Of a DNA stretch of 64,000 nucleotides, positions 52,019-60,508 are shown piece by piece; within the stretch, counting starts at the first letter, position 1; each line of letters begins with the position of its first letter. This stretch comes from Bacteroidota bacterium. Its GTDB lineage: Bacteria > Bacteroidota > Bacteroidia > Chitinophagales > BACL12. The position numbers were made by a program, and so were the translations under genes. The DNA lies in contig JADKAC010000005.1 in the NCBI GenBank assembly GCA_016715425.1, positions 992,001 through 1,056,000 of the forward strand. Reading direction: 5' to 3'. The notes under the pieces are model-generated. The model had not been told where the DNA came from. It saw nothing but the letters and a program-made list of their open reading frames with translations, and did no database searches.

Positions 52019-54031
52019 TTATAATTCTGTAATCATAAATTCAACACGTTGATTTTTTTGTCGCCCTTCGGGAGTGTCATTATCTGCAATTGGAAATTGT
52101 TTTCCGTATCCTTTATAGGTAACCCGGTCGGCATTAATTCCATTATCAATCAGATATTGCGCTACTGCCTGCGCTCTTCTTTCAGAAAGTGCATTACAAA
52201 AATTTTCCTCACACATTCCATTTGTATGTCCACGAATTTCAATATGAATACTCGGATTCTCATTCATAAAATCCAACACTTTTGATAACTCCGTATAAGA
52301 GATTTTATCTAGGATAGAACTATTTGCATTAAACTCAATATTGTTTAATTCAATAATAGCACCTTGCATTTTTGGAATTAAATAAAAATTATTTTTCAAT
52401 TCTGTTAGTGATTGCGCTTGGGTGAGATCAAGTTCAGCCATTTGATCAAAATATCCATCTGCCGAAACAGTAATTAAATATTTAGAACCTCGCAATAAAT
52501 AAAAACCAAAATCAGAATCAATATTTGAAACCGAAGAGCCGGAACCTCCCATGTCATCTAAAGCATTATAATAAATATTTGCACGAATTGCTTCTTCGGT
52601 AGATTTGTTAAATATTTTACCGCTGAATAATAACACCGGTTCAGGTTTTAAAGAATCTGGTAATCGAATGCGATAGATATCTAAATCACCTGCAGTGTTT
52701 ACATTGGAAGTATAATATGCAAAAGTGCCTTGCGCATCCACAGTATAATACGCATCCCATCCACTGGTATTAATAGCAGGTCCTATATTAATTGGATCCG
52801 ACCAATTCAACCAGCTATTATCCAAACGTTTCGTCATAAAAATATCCTGACCTCCATAGCCCGGCCATCCATTACTTGAAAAATACATAGTGATATTATC
52901 TGCCGCCAGATAAGGACTCATTTCATTTCCGGCAGTATTAATATTGTTGCCGATGTTAATGGGCTCCGACCACACATTTGCCTTGCGTAAAAAACTTACA
53001 TAAATATCTTTTAAGCCATAAGTAGCATCTGTTTCTATTGACATCATCATCACATTGCCATCCGCAGACATACAGAATTCGTTGTACTGATTTTTATTTG
53101 AGAAATTATCTATGATTAAATCCTGAGGTGTTTCCCATTTATCATCATTCTTGTATGCAATTGAAATTCCGGGTTGACCGGGTACAATATTTCCATACGA
53201 ATTTCCCAATAAAATTCTTTTACCATCAGAAGAAATAGAACATAAATAATTATGATTTTCATTGTTTAATGGAGGGCCAATATTTTTTGCAGGTAACCAT
53301 TCGAATTTATAATCTAAATCAGAATACCAGATGTCATCATTTTTTGCATTACCAATATTTTCCGAATGATGTTTACGATCGAAATACAATGTTTTACCAT
53401 CGGGAGAAATAACAGGCGTCACTTCATCAGCCCTTGAATTAATATTACTGCTGAGACGTTCAGGTGTTCCATTAAAATTACTTATCACAGTATTAATTTG
53501 TAATTGAATTGGTTCAGTTGAAGTGGTTAATCCAATTGCATCAATTGCATACGGAATTTCATCACTGCTTTTTATAAATTCAATTCGCAAAGAATTTATA
53601 AGTGTATTTTTTAAATTGAGATTATGAGTTAATACCGAACCACCTTTTTCAGGCCGTGCATTTATAGGAGCTTGAAATACCTGTGTAGAAATATTATTGG
53701 TATCTATTGCAAATATTTTTGTGATGATACCGGAATAAATGTTTTGGATAACAACAACTTGTTTTGCGTCAATTGCATTTTCAAATGTTACAACAACAAA
53801 TGGATTATCTTCCTCATTTCCGGGCATCCATGCGCTTGTAGAAAAACCATAATCCGGAATTGTATTTGGCTTACCTAATAATTGCTGTGCAGAAAAAAAA
53901 TTATCACTGCGTTGTGATGAAAAATCAACAACAGAGTGAGCCCAGTAAATATCTTCTTGTGCGAAAACATTTGCAGAGATAAATTGAAGCAGGAAAACAC
54001 AGACAAATAATTTTTGCCAAAACATGCACAT
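52019..54031 (-). CDS. PD40-repeat OmpA-family outer-membrane protein, paralogue A
   Basis: 670 residues from ATG 54031 (54025 is equally possible); the frame's first ATG at 54091 lies inside the neighbouring gene and is unlikely. Signal peptide (KLFVCVFLLQFISANVFAQ); a discoidin-like domain with WAHSVVDFSSQRSDNFFSAQ (about 30-170); WD40-like PD40 beta strands (TPVISPDGKTLYFDRKHH, ISSDGKRILLG, MSPYLAADNITMYFSSNG); a carboxypeptidase-regulatory-like domain (about 460-540); and OmpA at the C-terminus (NNIEFNANSSIL, IEIRGHTNGMCEENFCNALSERRA, YGKQFPIADNDTPEGR), which binds peptidoglycan. Immediately follows its paralogue. Confidence 0.88.
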   Translation of the reverse strand: MCMFWQKLFVCVFLLQFISANVFAQEDIYWAHSVVDFSSQRSDNFFSAQQLLGKPNTIPDYGFSTSAWMPGNEEDNPFVVVTFENAIDAKQVVVIQNIYSGIITKIFAIDTNNISTQVFQAPINARPEKGGSVLTHNLNLKNTLINSLRIEFIKSSDEIPYAIDAIGLTTSTEPIQLQINTVISNFNGTPERLSSNINSRADEVTPVISPDGKTLYFDRKHHSENIGNAKNDDIWYSDLDYKFEWLPAKNIGPPLNNENHNYLCSISSDGKRILLGNSYGNIVPGQPGISIAYKNDDKWETPQDLIIDNFSNKNQYNEFCMSADGNVMMMSIETDATYGLKDIYVSFLRKANVWSEPINIGNNINTAGNEMSPYLAADNITMYFSSNGWPGYGGQDIFMTKRLDNSWLNWSDPINIGPAINTSGWDAYYTVDAQGTFAYYTSNVNTAGDLDIYRIRLPDSLKPEPVLLFSGKIFNKSTEEAIRANIYYNALDDMGGSGSSVSNIDSDFGFYLLRGSKYLITVSADGYFDQMAELDLTQAQSLTELKNNFYLIPKMQGAIIELNNIEFNANSSILDKISYTELSKVLDFMNENPSIHIEIRGHTNGMCEENFCNALSERRAQAVAQYLIDNGINADRVTYKGYGKQFPIADNDTPEGRQKNQRVEFMITEL

Positions 54032-54035
54032 CAAA

Positions 54036-56126
54036 TTATAGAATAGTAATCTCAACTCGTTGATTCTTTTTTCTTCCTTCCGGAGTGTCATTGGATGCTA
54101 TAGGATGTTTCTTTCCATAGCCTGCGGCAGTCATTCTTGACGAATCAATTCCTTTACCTACTAAATATTTAATCACAGATTCAGCCCTTTCTTTACTGAG
54201 ATTAATACAATACTCATCATCGCATAAGCCATTGGTATGTCCGCCAACTTCAACACGCACATTTTTATTTTTTGCTAGAAAATCGTAGAGAATATCTAAC
54301 TGCGCAAATGAAGCTGATTTAAGAATTGCACTGTTTGCATTGAAATACATATTGTCAAGAATAAATTTTTCTCCGGACGTAATTGGATCAAGTTTAAAGT
54401 CAACTCGTTTTACATTTTTTTCATTAGCATCTGAAATATCAATTGTCTCTTCATAATAAAAATATCCTTCTTTTATGATTACTACTTTATAGTTTAAATT
54501 TCCCGTTACTTTCTTTTGATAATTTTGATTTAATGTTTGGATAGATTCAGGATCGGAAGCATAATCATTTAACATAAAAATTACTTCAGCATCAATTTTT
54601 TGATCGGATAATGCATCATAGATAGTTCCGAATAATAGGATATCATTTGTGAGCACTAAATCACTTGCCAATTCTATATCGGATAAATCATCAGATGATG
54701 AATTCATTTCATTGGTGGATTCGGCAACTATTTCTTCTTCTGCTTCTGGTTCAAGGATAAATTTAATTGGGATCCTAAAAATATCCGGATTAAAATAATT
54801 TTCACGAGTAGAAGTAAAGAAAGCATAATTGCTGCTATCAGAATAAGTAAAATATGCATCGAAACCATCGCTGTTAACTGTAGGTCCTAAATTCTCTGGA
54901 GCAGACCAATTCGTCCAGGAATCATCTAAGCGATGCGAAACATAAATATCCATTTCGCCATAACCGGGTAATCCATTTGATGCATAAAATAACATTGTTC
55001 CATCAGGTGATAAAAACGGTGACATTTCATTGCCGGCAGTATTAATTACAGAACCGAGGTTGATAGGGACGGTCCAATTAATTTGATTCTCAGTAAATGA
55101 AACATAGATATCTTTTAATCCATTACCTTCTGCTTTTTCTAAAGCGACGAGTAAATAACTGCGGCTTTCATCCATATAATATTCCACATAAGGATTGTAG
55201 GAAAGCAATCCGGGAGTTGCCAGATTAACAGGATATCTCCAATCATTTCCATGCGACCAAGTTTGTGAAACGCCAATTTTAGAATCGCCACCCGGTATAT
55301 ATGTATTTGCCAAAGTCAACATGTGGCCGTCGGAAGAAATACCTACCACATAATTATTAGTTTCATTATTTATTGGGTCACCAATATTTTGTGGATCAGT
55401 CCAATTATCATCAATTAATTCTGAATACCAGATATCATCATTCATTGCATAACCAGTATTATCCGGATGGTCTTTTCTAGTATAATACAATCGATTACCA
55501 TCAGGACTAATTAAAGGGCAAACTTCACTTCCCTGGGAATTAATCACATCGCCCATATTTATTGCTTTGCCCTTAAACTCAATAGAATTATTTCCCGGTA
55601 TATAACTAAAGTCAAGAGTTAGAATTTCGGAAGAAATTCCGATAGCATCAATTTGATTTTCTCCCCAAACACTTTCCGTATCCAACACAAGTTTTAAATC
55701 ATCTGTCTCAAAAGTGGTTAAAGGAAAAGTGATTGAAAATAATCTTCCGTATTCAGGAGTAACTTCAGTGCGTTGATAAACCAAATGGGGTAAATTATAT
55801 TGATCGTATAAATAAATTTCTTTAACAGCGCCTCCATTATAATTTTCGGAAATAAATATTTGCTGTACTTTAATTTTCTTTTCAAATTTTACACGCACAA
55901 ATTCTTCTTCAAAATTTTCTTGATTAGATGCTGTCCATGCGCAACCACAATCACCTAAAGAGGGGAGTTTGGAAGGCGGACCTAAAGCTTGTTTTGCACT
56001 ATAAGATTGATTACCTTTTTGAGAAGAAAATGAGAGCACTCTATTTGCCCATTGTACTTGAGAAAATACATTTAATTGAAAGGTCAATAGTAAAAACAAA
56101 AAAACACAAAGCGCTTTGAAAGACAT
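54036..56126 (-). CDS. PD40-repeat OmpA-family outer-membrane protein, paralogue B
   Basis: 696 residues with the same domain order as paralogue A: signal peptide (ALCVFLFLLLTFQLNVFSQ), discoidin-like domain (WANRVLSFSSQKGNQSYSAK, with Cys pair GDCGCAW), PD40 repeats (CPLISPDGNRLYYTRKDH, ISSDGHMLTLANTY, MSPFLSPDGTMLFYASNG), a regulatory-like domain and OmpA (YFNANSAILKSASF, VEVGGHTNGLCDDEYCINLSKERAE). The two genes are in tandem, four bases apart, and clearly arose by duplication. An acidic linker (EPEAEEEIVAESTNEMNSSS) is present only here. Confidence 0.88.
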   Translation of the reverse strand: MSFKALCVFLFLLLTFQLNVFSQVQWANRVLSFSSQKGNQSYSAKQALGPPSKLPSLGDCGCAWTASNQENFEEEFVRVKFEKKIKVQQIFISENYNGGAVKEIYLYDQYNLPHLVYQRTEVTPEYGRLFSITFPLTTFETDDLKLVLDTESVWGENQIDAIGISSEILTLDFSYIPGNNSIEFKGKAINMGDVINSQGSEVCPLISPDGNRLYYTRKDHPDNTGYAMNDDIWYSELIDDNWTDPQNIGDPINNETNNYVVGISSDGHMLTLANTYIPGGDSKIGVSQTWSHGNDWRYPVNLATPGLLSYNPYVEYYMDESRSYLLVALEKAEGNGLKDIYVSFTENQINWTVPINLGSVINTAGNEMSPFLSPDGTMLFYASNGLPGYGEMDIYVSHRLDDSWTNWSAPENLGPTVNSDGFDAYFTYSDSSNYAFFTSTRENYFNPDIFRIPIKFILEPEAEEEIVAESTNEMNSSSDDLSDIELASDLVLTNDILLFGTIYDALSDQKIDAEVIFMLNDYASDPESIQTLNQNYQKKVTGNLNYKVVIIKEGYFYYEETIDISDANEKNVKRVDFKLDPITSGEKFILDNMYFNANSAILKSASFAQLDILYDFLAKNKNVRVEVGGHTNGLCDDEYCINLSKERAESVIKYLVGKGIDSSRMTAAGYGKKHPIASNDTPEGRKKNQRVEITIL

Positions 56127-56245
56127 TTATTTTTTTTTAAATATTTTGATACAAAATTATGAAGCAGTAGTTATCAAGATGCAGCTTTTCAACAATAGGT
56201 TTCAAAACCGTATTATTTTTACACATCTCGTTATAACGTCTGAAA

Positions 56246-56253
56246 TAATTTTG
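56246..56253 (+). promoter_or_regulatory. -7 promoter element of nth
   Basis: TAATTTTG, six bases before the ATG; fits TAnnTTTG, giving a very short leader. Confidence 0.4.
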
Positions 56254-56259
56254 TGATAT

Positions 56260-56889
56260 ATGAACAAGAAGGAAAAAGCAACCTTTATAACCGACACCTT
56301 GAATGAATTGTTTCCATCTCCGGAAATTCCACTACAACATACAGATGCATTCACTTTATTAATTTCAGTTTTGCTTTCTGCGCAATGCACAGATGTACGG
56401 GTAAATCAAGTTACACCTTTTCTTTTTGCAAAAGCATCTACACCTTTTGAAATGCAAAAATTACAAGTGGAAGAAATTGAAAAGATTATTAAATCATGCG
56501 GACTTGGTCCGGCCAAATCAAAAGCAATTAAAGGATTATCGGAAATTTTAGTAAACAATTATAATGGTGAAGTACCTGCAACTTTTGAAGATTTAGAAAC
56601 TTTGCCTGGGGTAGGGCATAAGACAGCAAGTGTTGTAATGTCGCAGGCATTTGGAATACCTGCATTTCCGGTGGATACACATATCCATAGATTAGCTTAT
56701 AGATGGGGATTAAGTAATGGAAAATCAGTAGTGAAAACAGAAAGCGATTTAAAAAAAATATTTCCGATTGACTCATGGAATAAATTACACTTACAAATAA
56801 TTTATTTTGGAAGAACGTATTGTCCTGCACGAGGGCATCATATTGAAAATTGTCCAATCTGTAGAGTATTAAATAAAAAAGGGCGATAA
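56260..56889 (+). CDS. nth: Endonuclease III, DNA glycosylase/AP lyase
   Basis: Base-excision repair enzyme for oxidised pyrimidines, 209 residues. Has LISVLLSAQCTDVRVNQVTPFLF, the catalytic Lys in the helix-hairpin-helix LPGVGHKTASVVMSQAFG and the catalytic Asp in PVDTHIHRLAYRWGL. The C-terminal iron-sulphur site is altered: it reads YCPARGHHIENCPICRVL, three Cys with spacing C-x9-C-x2-C and no fourth Cys, instead of C-x6-C-x2-C-x5-C. The stop codon lies inside the terminator stem. Divergent from the OmpA gene pair. Confidence 0.93.
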   Translation: MNKKEKATFITDTLNELFPSPEIPLQHTDAFTLLISVLLSAQCTDVRVNQVTPFLFAKASTPFEMQKLQVEEIEKIIKSCGLGPAKSKAIKGLSEILVNNYNGEVPATFEDLETLPGVGHKTASVVMSQAFGIPAFPVDTHIHRLAYRWGLSNGKSVVKTESDLKKIFPIDSWNKLHLQIIYFGRTYCPARGHHIENCPICRVLNKKGR

Positions 56890-56906
56890 TAAATTACCGC
56901 CCTTTT
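56877..56906. terminator. Bidirectional terminator overlapping the nth stop
   Basis: GGGCGATAAT (56881-56890) pairs with ATTACCGCCC (56893-56902), with A and T tracts at the ends. The nth stop (56887-56889) is in the stem. It can also end transcription of the convergent giant T9SS gene, whose stop is at 56927. Confidence 0.8.
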
Positions 56907-56926
56907 GCATTTATTCAACCTTTAAA

Positions 56927-59900
56927 TCACTTTACAATTATTAGCGATTTGGTAAATGATTTTTCATCTGCTTGTACACGAATCATGTAAGTACCTCCAG
57001 GAAAGTTAGTTGTATTGAGTGTTTGTCGTTGCTGCATAAGTTTACCTAAACTTTCAGCACCAACTAATTCACCAACGCTATTATATATTTCATATGATAC
57101 ATTATACAACTTATCAAAATTCATATCTAAGGTTACATTACCTGAAGTTGGATTAGGATATAATAATGCCAAATTATTTAAGTCAGGATCTGTAATTGTT
57201 GTAACACCACCACCCGCAAAAGATATTACTATATAGTAATAATCATCACCACAATTATTTTCGGCAACTAATGCGACAGTGAATGAACCATCTGCAAATG
57301 TATGTGTAGGAGAAAATTCATTGGTAAATGTACCGTCGCCAAAATACCATGTATAAATAGCACCAGGCGTACTTGTATTGGTAAACGTAATAGTGCTACC
57401 TACTGAGGTATATGTGAAACTTGACAAAGGTGTATATACTAAATCCACATTAATGGTATCGGATTTAATACAACCAGTTACCGGATGGGTTACATAAGCT
57501 ATATAAGTTCCAGGTTCAGTTACATCAATTGTTTGTGTAGTTTCACCAGAACTCCATAAATAATACATATCCGGATTTTCAGCATCTAAAGCCATAAAAT
57601 CACATACTGTAGTATCATTCCCTAAGTCAACAATAGGAGACTCCAAGGTTTCAATGTTAATAGTTAAAGTATCATTTGAATGATCTTCATCTACATAAAC
57701 ATCTGACCAAACTAGTAATTCATGTGTTCCGATAGCTGCGAAATTTCCTGTTGCAGTGAAAGTAAATAAAACACTGGAACCAGTTTCTGCAATCACAGTA
57801 GCAATTTCATTTACTTCCGGACCGGCATCTAATTTATATTTTACCGGGAAGCTAGAAACTGCAGTAGGGCCAAAATTCTCCACTTCAATTGTAATAATTT
57901 CAGTTGAATCCAAACCACAACCATCCGGAGGAGATATTAAACTTATAACACCGATATCAACAGGAGAACAATATTTCATTAATTCAAACATGTTTCTTCT
58001 TAAATTGGCAACCTCATCTTCGGGTGTAGAATATTCTGCCGGTGTCATGCCACCAAATAAAACCATTCCGCTTCCCCATTCTTTAAAAGAAAGCACTGCT
58101 GTGGATGGAGTGTAATAATCTTCTATCAATTTTGTTAAGCCTGTTCCTGTAATTTTTGCATGAGCAAAATTGTACCACCAGCCATAAAAAACAGAACCAA
58201 CAGGTAAGTGCGGACCTTCAAATATTGCAAATGGCGTTGATTGCTCGGCCGAATAAACATAACTTGGATAGTTTAATGTAGTACCATCAAATCCTAAATC
58301 AATATTACTACCTTCATAAGGAGCCGCATTTAAAATTAAATTTCCACCGGAGGCTACCCAGTTTTCTATATCAGATTGATTATTTGTTAGAAATAATTTG
58401 AATTCATTTGATGTATATGCGCCACCTTCCAAATAAACAAAACAGGTTCCTTCATTAAATATTGAATCCGGATCCATAGTGTCAAAAAATTCTTCCGTCC
58501 AGCCGGCTTCTCCAAACACATCATCCATTTTATCAGTGTTGTCACTTGAAGAGAAAGGGTCTTCTGTAGAAAGGTGAATATAATATGCAGATGTACCAGT
58601 AATTGGAGAAAGATTTTTTATATCGGTACATAGAGTATCATTAGCTGTCCATTCATCAGTAGGCAAGGAAGTCCAGGCACAGAAATTATAAAGGCCATCA
58701 GCACTTACATCAATAGTGGTAACAAAACAAAAAGTTTCTGTTTCACCTGCTAATAATTCACCTGTATAAACTTCGGTAACAACAGTTCCTCCATCCAAAG
58801 AATAATGTACATCAAAACTTGTCTGAGTATCTGTACCAAAGTTTGTAACGTCAACACACACTATTTCGCTGGAAGTGAGTTCAACAGCAGAAACAGGAGA
58901 AATTAAAGCGGAAACACCTATATCTTGCGGATAAGGGTCCTGAATATTTATATTGTCAAAAGCAATTCCGTCATAATAACCGTAATATGAACTTGCGAAT
59001 TTAAATCTGAACTTCACAGAGGATTCTCCAGCTAAGAAGCTAATATCATGATGTGCTTTTTTCCAACCACCACCGGAACCTACCCAGCCATTTTCATACA
59101 CATAAGTTACCGGATCGTAGCCTAAAGAATATCCATAGGATGTGTACCAATTATCACCAGTACCCAAACCTCCTAACAAAGTCCATGAAGCACCAGCATT
59201 AGTAGAATATTCTAATTGAGCACCATCATTAAATTCATAAGTCTCCCACCAAATATCAAATTCAATATATGGAAGAATTAATTCAGAAAAATCGAGACAA
59301 GGGCTTTCTACATAAGAGGTTTCGTATGTATTGTAATTGCCATCCAAATTTGTATCCCAGGAATTTTCACTATCTGGTGTTCCGGGAGGAGCACCGGTAA
59401 TTGGAGAACCAGTTGGTGAACCAAGTTCCCAGGAACTACTTGCTCCATAAGAAATCCATCCACCTGAACCATCTTCAAAATCTTCTATATAAGGATATAC
59501 AGTAATTACTGGAATATTAGTAAAGGAAACTTCACTTGTATCATCTGCAGAAATAGTATCTAAATCCAATTCTGTCCAGGCATACACAATGTAATCGCCA
59601 TTATTGGTTAAATCAGCCAGAGTGGAAAAGGTAAATTCGGTTGTTTCATATGATGCAATTGGATCACCGGTATATGCTTCGATTACCGGAGTTCCAGCAC
59701 CGGTTATTGGATCAATTATTTGATATCCAACATTAAATTCCGAGATATCAAGGAGGCCAATATTTGTAACATTTACGCTGATAGGTTCTTCACCCCATCC
59801 GCAAGCAGTTACTAAATTATTTATTGCAGTAGCTCCTGCATCATAGTCTGTTTCTGCAGGAATGAAAATCGTATAATCCTCTGTCTCACCATAAGAATAA

Positions 59901-60355
59901 GTACCGCAAGCACTGATAGATCCCGGAGGATAATACACTGACCGAATACGCATTCTGGTTGAGCCTGGTAGTGCCGTGAGTGGAACTGTGAAAGTAATAG
60001 TGCCGGTTCCTCCGGCATAAATAATTATATCCGATCCTAATTTTTCTGTCGAGATAAATGTTCCATTCTGATTCCAATCAATCCATGCTGCATAATAATT
60101 CATATCAAATGGATTATTTGTCAATGTCAAAGTATATGAAACACCAGGTATTAGAAGAGTGGATAATGCTGTGTAATCATTATATTCGTCAGCTCCAGCA
60201 GTGAAATTACTAATAGACTCCAATTCTACCCCTGCAATATAATCATACGAAGAACCATAAGTATAATCAGGAACACAATATTGAGCTATTATTTTATTGG
60301 TGGGTATATAGATTAATCCGATTCCAATAAACAGGTGAAGTATAATTTTTTTCAT
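56927..60355 (-). CDS. Giant T9SS surface protein 1 (GEVED, CARDB, anchor-J, amidotransferase-like, PKD)
   Basis: 1142 residues. Order: signal peptide; GEVED domain (about 55-165, AWIDWNQNGTF, YGETEDYTI); CARDB-like domain (170-280); a MAM/choice-of-anchor-J-type jelly roll (285-472, YIEDFEDGSGGW to IAFDNINIQDPYP); CARDB-like (478-580); an amidotransferase/ThuA-like domain (587-797: CFVYLEGGAYTSNEFKLFL, ENWVASGGNLILNA, GSGMVLFGGM); CARDB-like (800-900); Ig-like (905-1000, VDLGNDTTVCDF, YLWSSGETTQTIDVTEPG); PKD (about 1000-1050, YTWYFGDGT); and a T9SS type A tail (LYPNPTSGNVTLDM). A paralogue lies directly upstream. Probably a multi-domain adhesin; ligand unknown. Confidence 0.85.
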   Translation of the reverse strand: MKKIILHLFIGIGLIYIPTNKIIAQYCVPDYTYGSSYDYIAGVELESISNFTAGADEYNDYTALSTLLIPGVSYTLTLTNNPFDMNYYAAWIDWNQNGTFISTEKLGSDIIIYAGGTGTITFTVPLTALPGSTRMRIRSVYYPPGSISACGTYSYGETEDYTIFIPAETDYDAGATAINNLVTACGWGEEPISVNVTNIGLLDISEFNVGYQIIDPITGAGTPVIEAYTGDPIASYETTEFTFSTLADLTNNGDYIVYAWTELDLDTISADDTSEVSFTNIPVITVYPYIEDFEDGSGGWISYGASSSWELGSPTGSPITGAPPGTPDSENSWDTNLDGNYNTYETSYVESPCLDFSELILPYIEFDIWWETYEFNDGAQLEYSTNAGASWTLLGGLGTGDNWYTSYGYSLGYDPVTYVYENGWVGSGGGWKKAHHDISFLAGESSVKFRFKFASSYYGYYDGIAFDNINIQDPYPQDIGVSALISPVSAVELTSSEIVCVDVTNFGTDTQTSFDVHYSLDGGTVVTEVYTGELLAGETETFCFVTTIDVSADGLYNFCAWTSLPTDEWTANDTLCTDIKNLSPITGTSAYYIHLSTEDPFSSSDNTDKMDDVFGEAGWTEEFFDTMDPDSIFNEGTCFVYLEGGAYTSNEFKLFLTNNQSDIENWVASGGNLILNAAPYEGSNIDLGFDGTTLNYPSYVYSAEQSTPFAIFEGPHLPVGSVFYGWWYNFAHAKITGTGLTKLIEDYYTPSTAVLSFKEWGSGMVLFGGMTPAEYSTPEDEVANLRRNMFELMKYCSPVDIGVISLISPPDGCGLDSTEIITIEVENFGPTAVSSFPVKYKLDAGPEVNEIATVIAETGSSVLFTFTATGNFAAIGTHELLVWSDVYVDEDHSNDTLTINIETLESPIVDLGNDTTVCDFMALDAENPDMYYLWSSGETTQTIDVTEPGTYIAYVTHPVTGCIKSDTINVDLVYTPLSSFTYTSVGSTITFTNTSTPGAIYTWYFGDGTFTNEFSPTHTFADGSFTVALVAENNCGDDYYYIVISFAGGGVTTITDPDLNNLALLYPNPTSGNVTLDMNFDKLYNVSYEIYNSVGELVGAESLGKLMQQRQTLNTTNFPGGTYMIRVQADEKSFTKSLIIVK

Positions 60356-60455
60356 AATTATTTTATTAAGGCTGAATTAACCATTAAAGTTACATAAACA
60401 CTTATTACCACGAAAGTTTTATCAACATAACACTTCATAATTTACAATTCTATGT

Positions 60456-60492
60456 AAAAAAAAGGGGGCTTTTTGAAGCCCCCTTTTTTATT
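60456..60492. terminator. Terminator between the giant T9SS genes
   Basis: GGGGGCTT (60464-60471) pairs with AAGCCCCC with a short T-rich loop, flanked by a run of A on one side and T on the other. It lies 17 bases past the stop of the second giant gene, so it ends that gene's transcript before the downstream paralogue. Confidence 0.85.
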
Positions 60493-60508
60493 TTAAATAT
60501 TTAGAATA

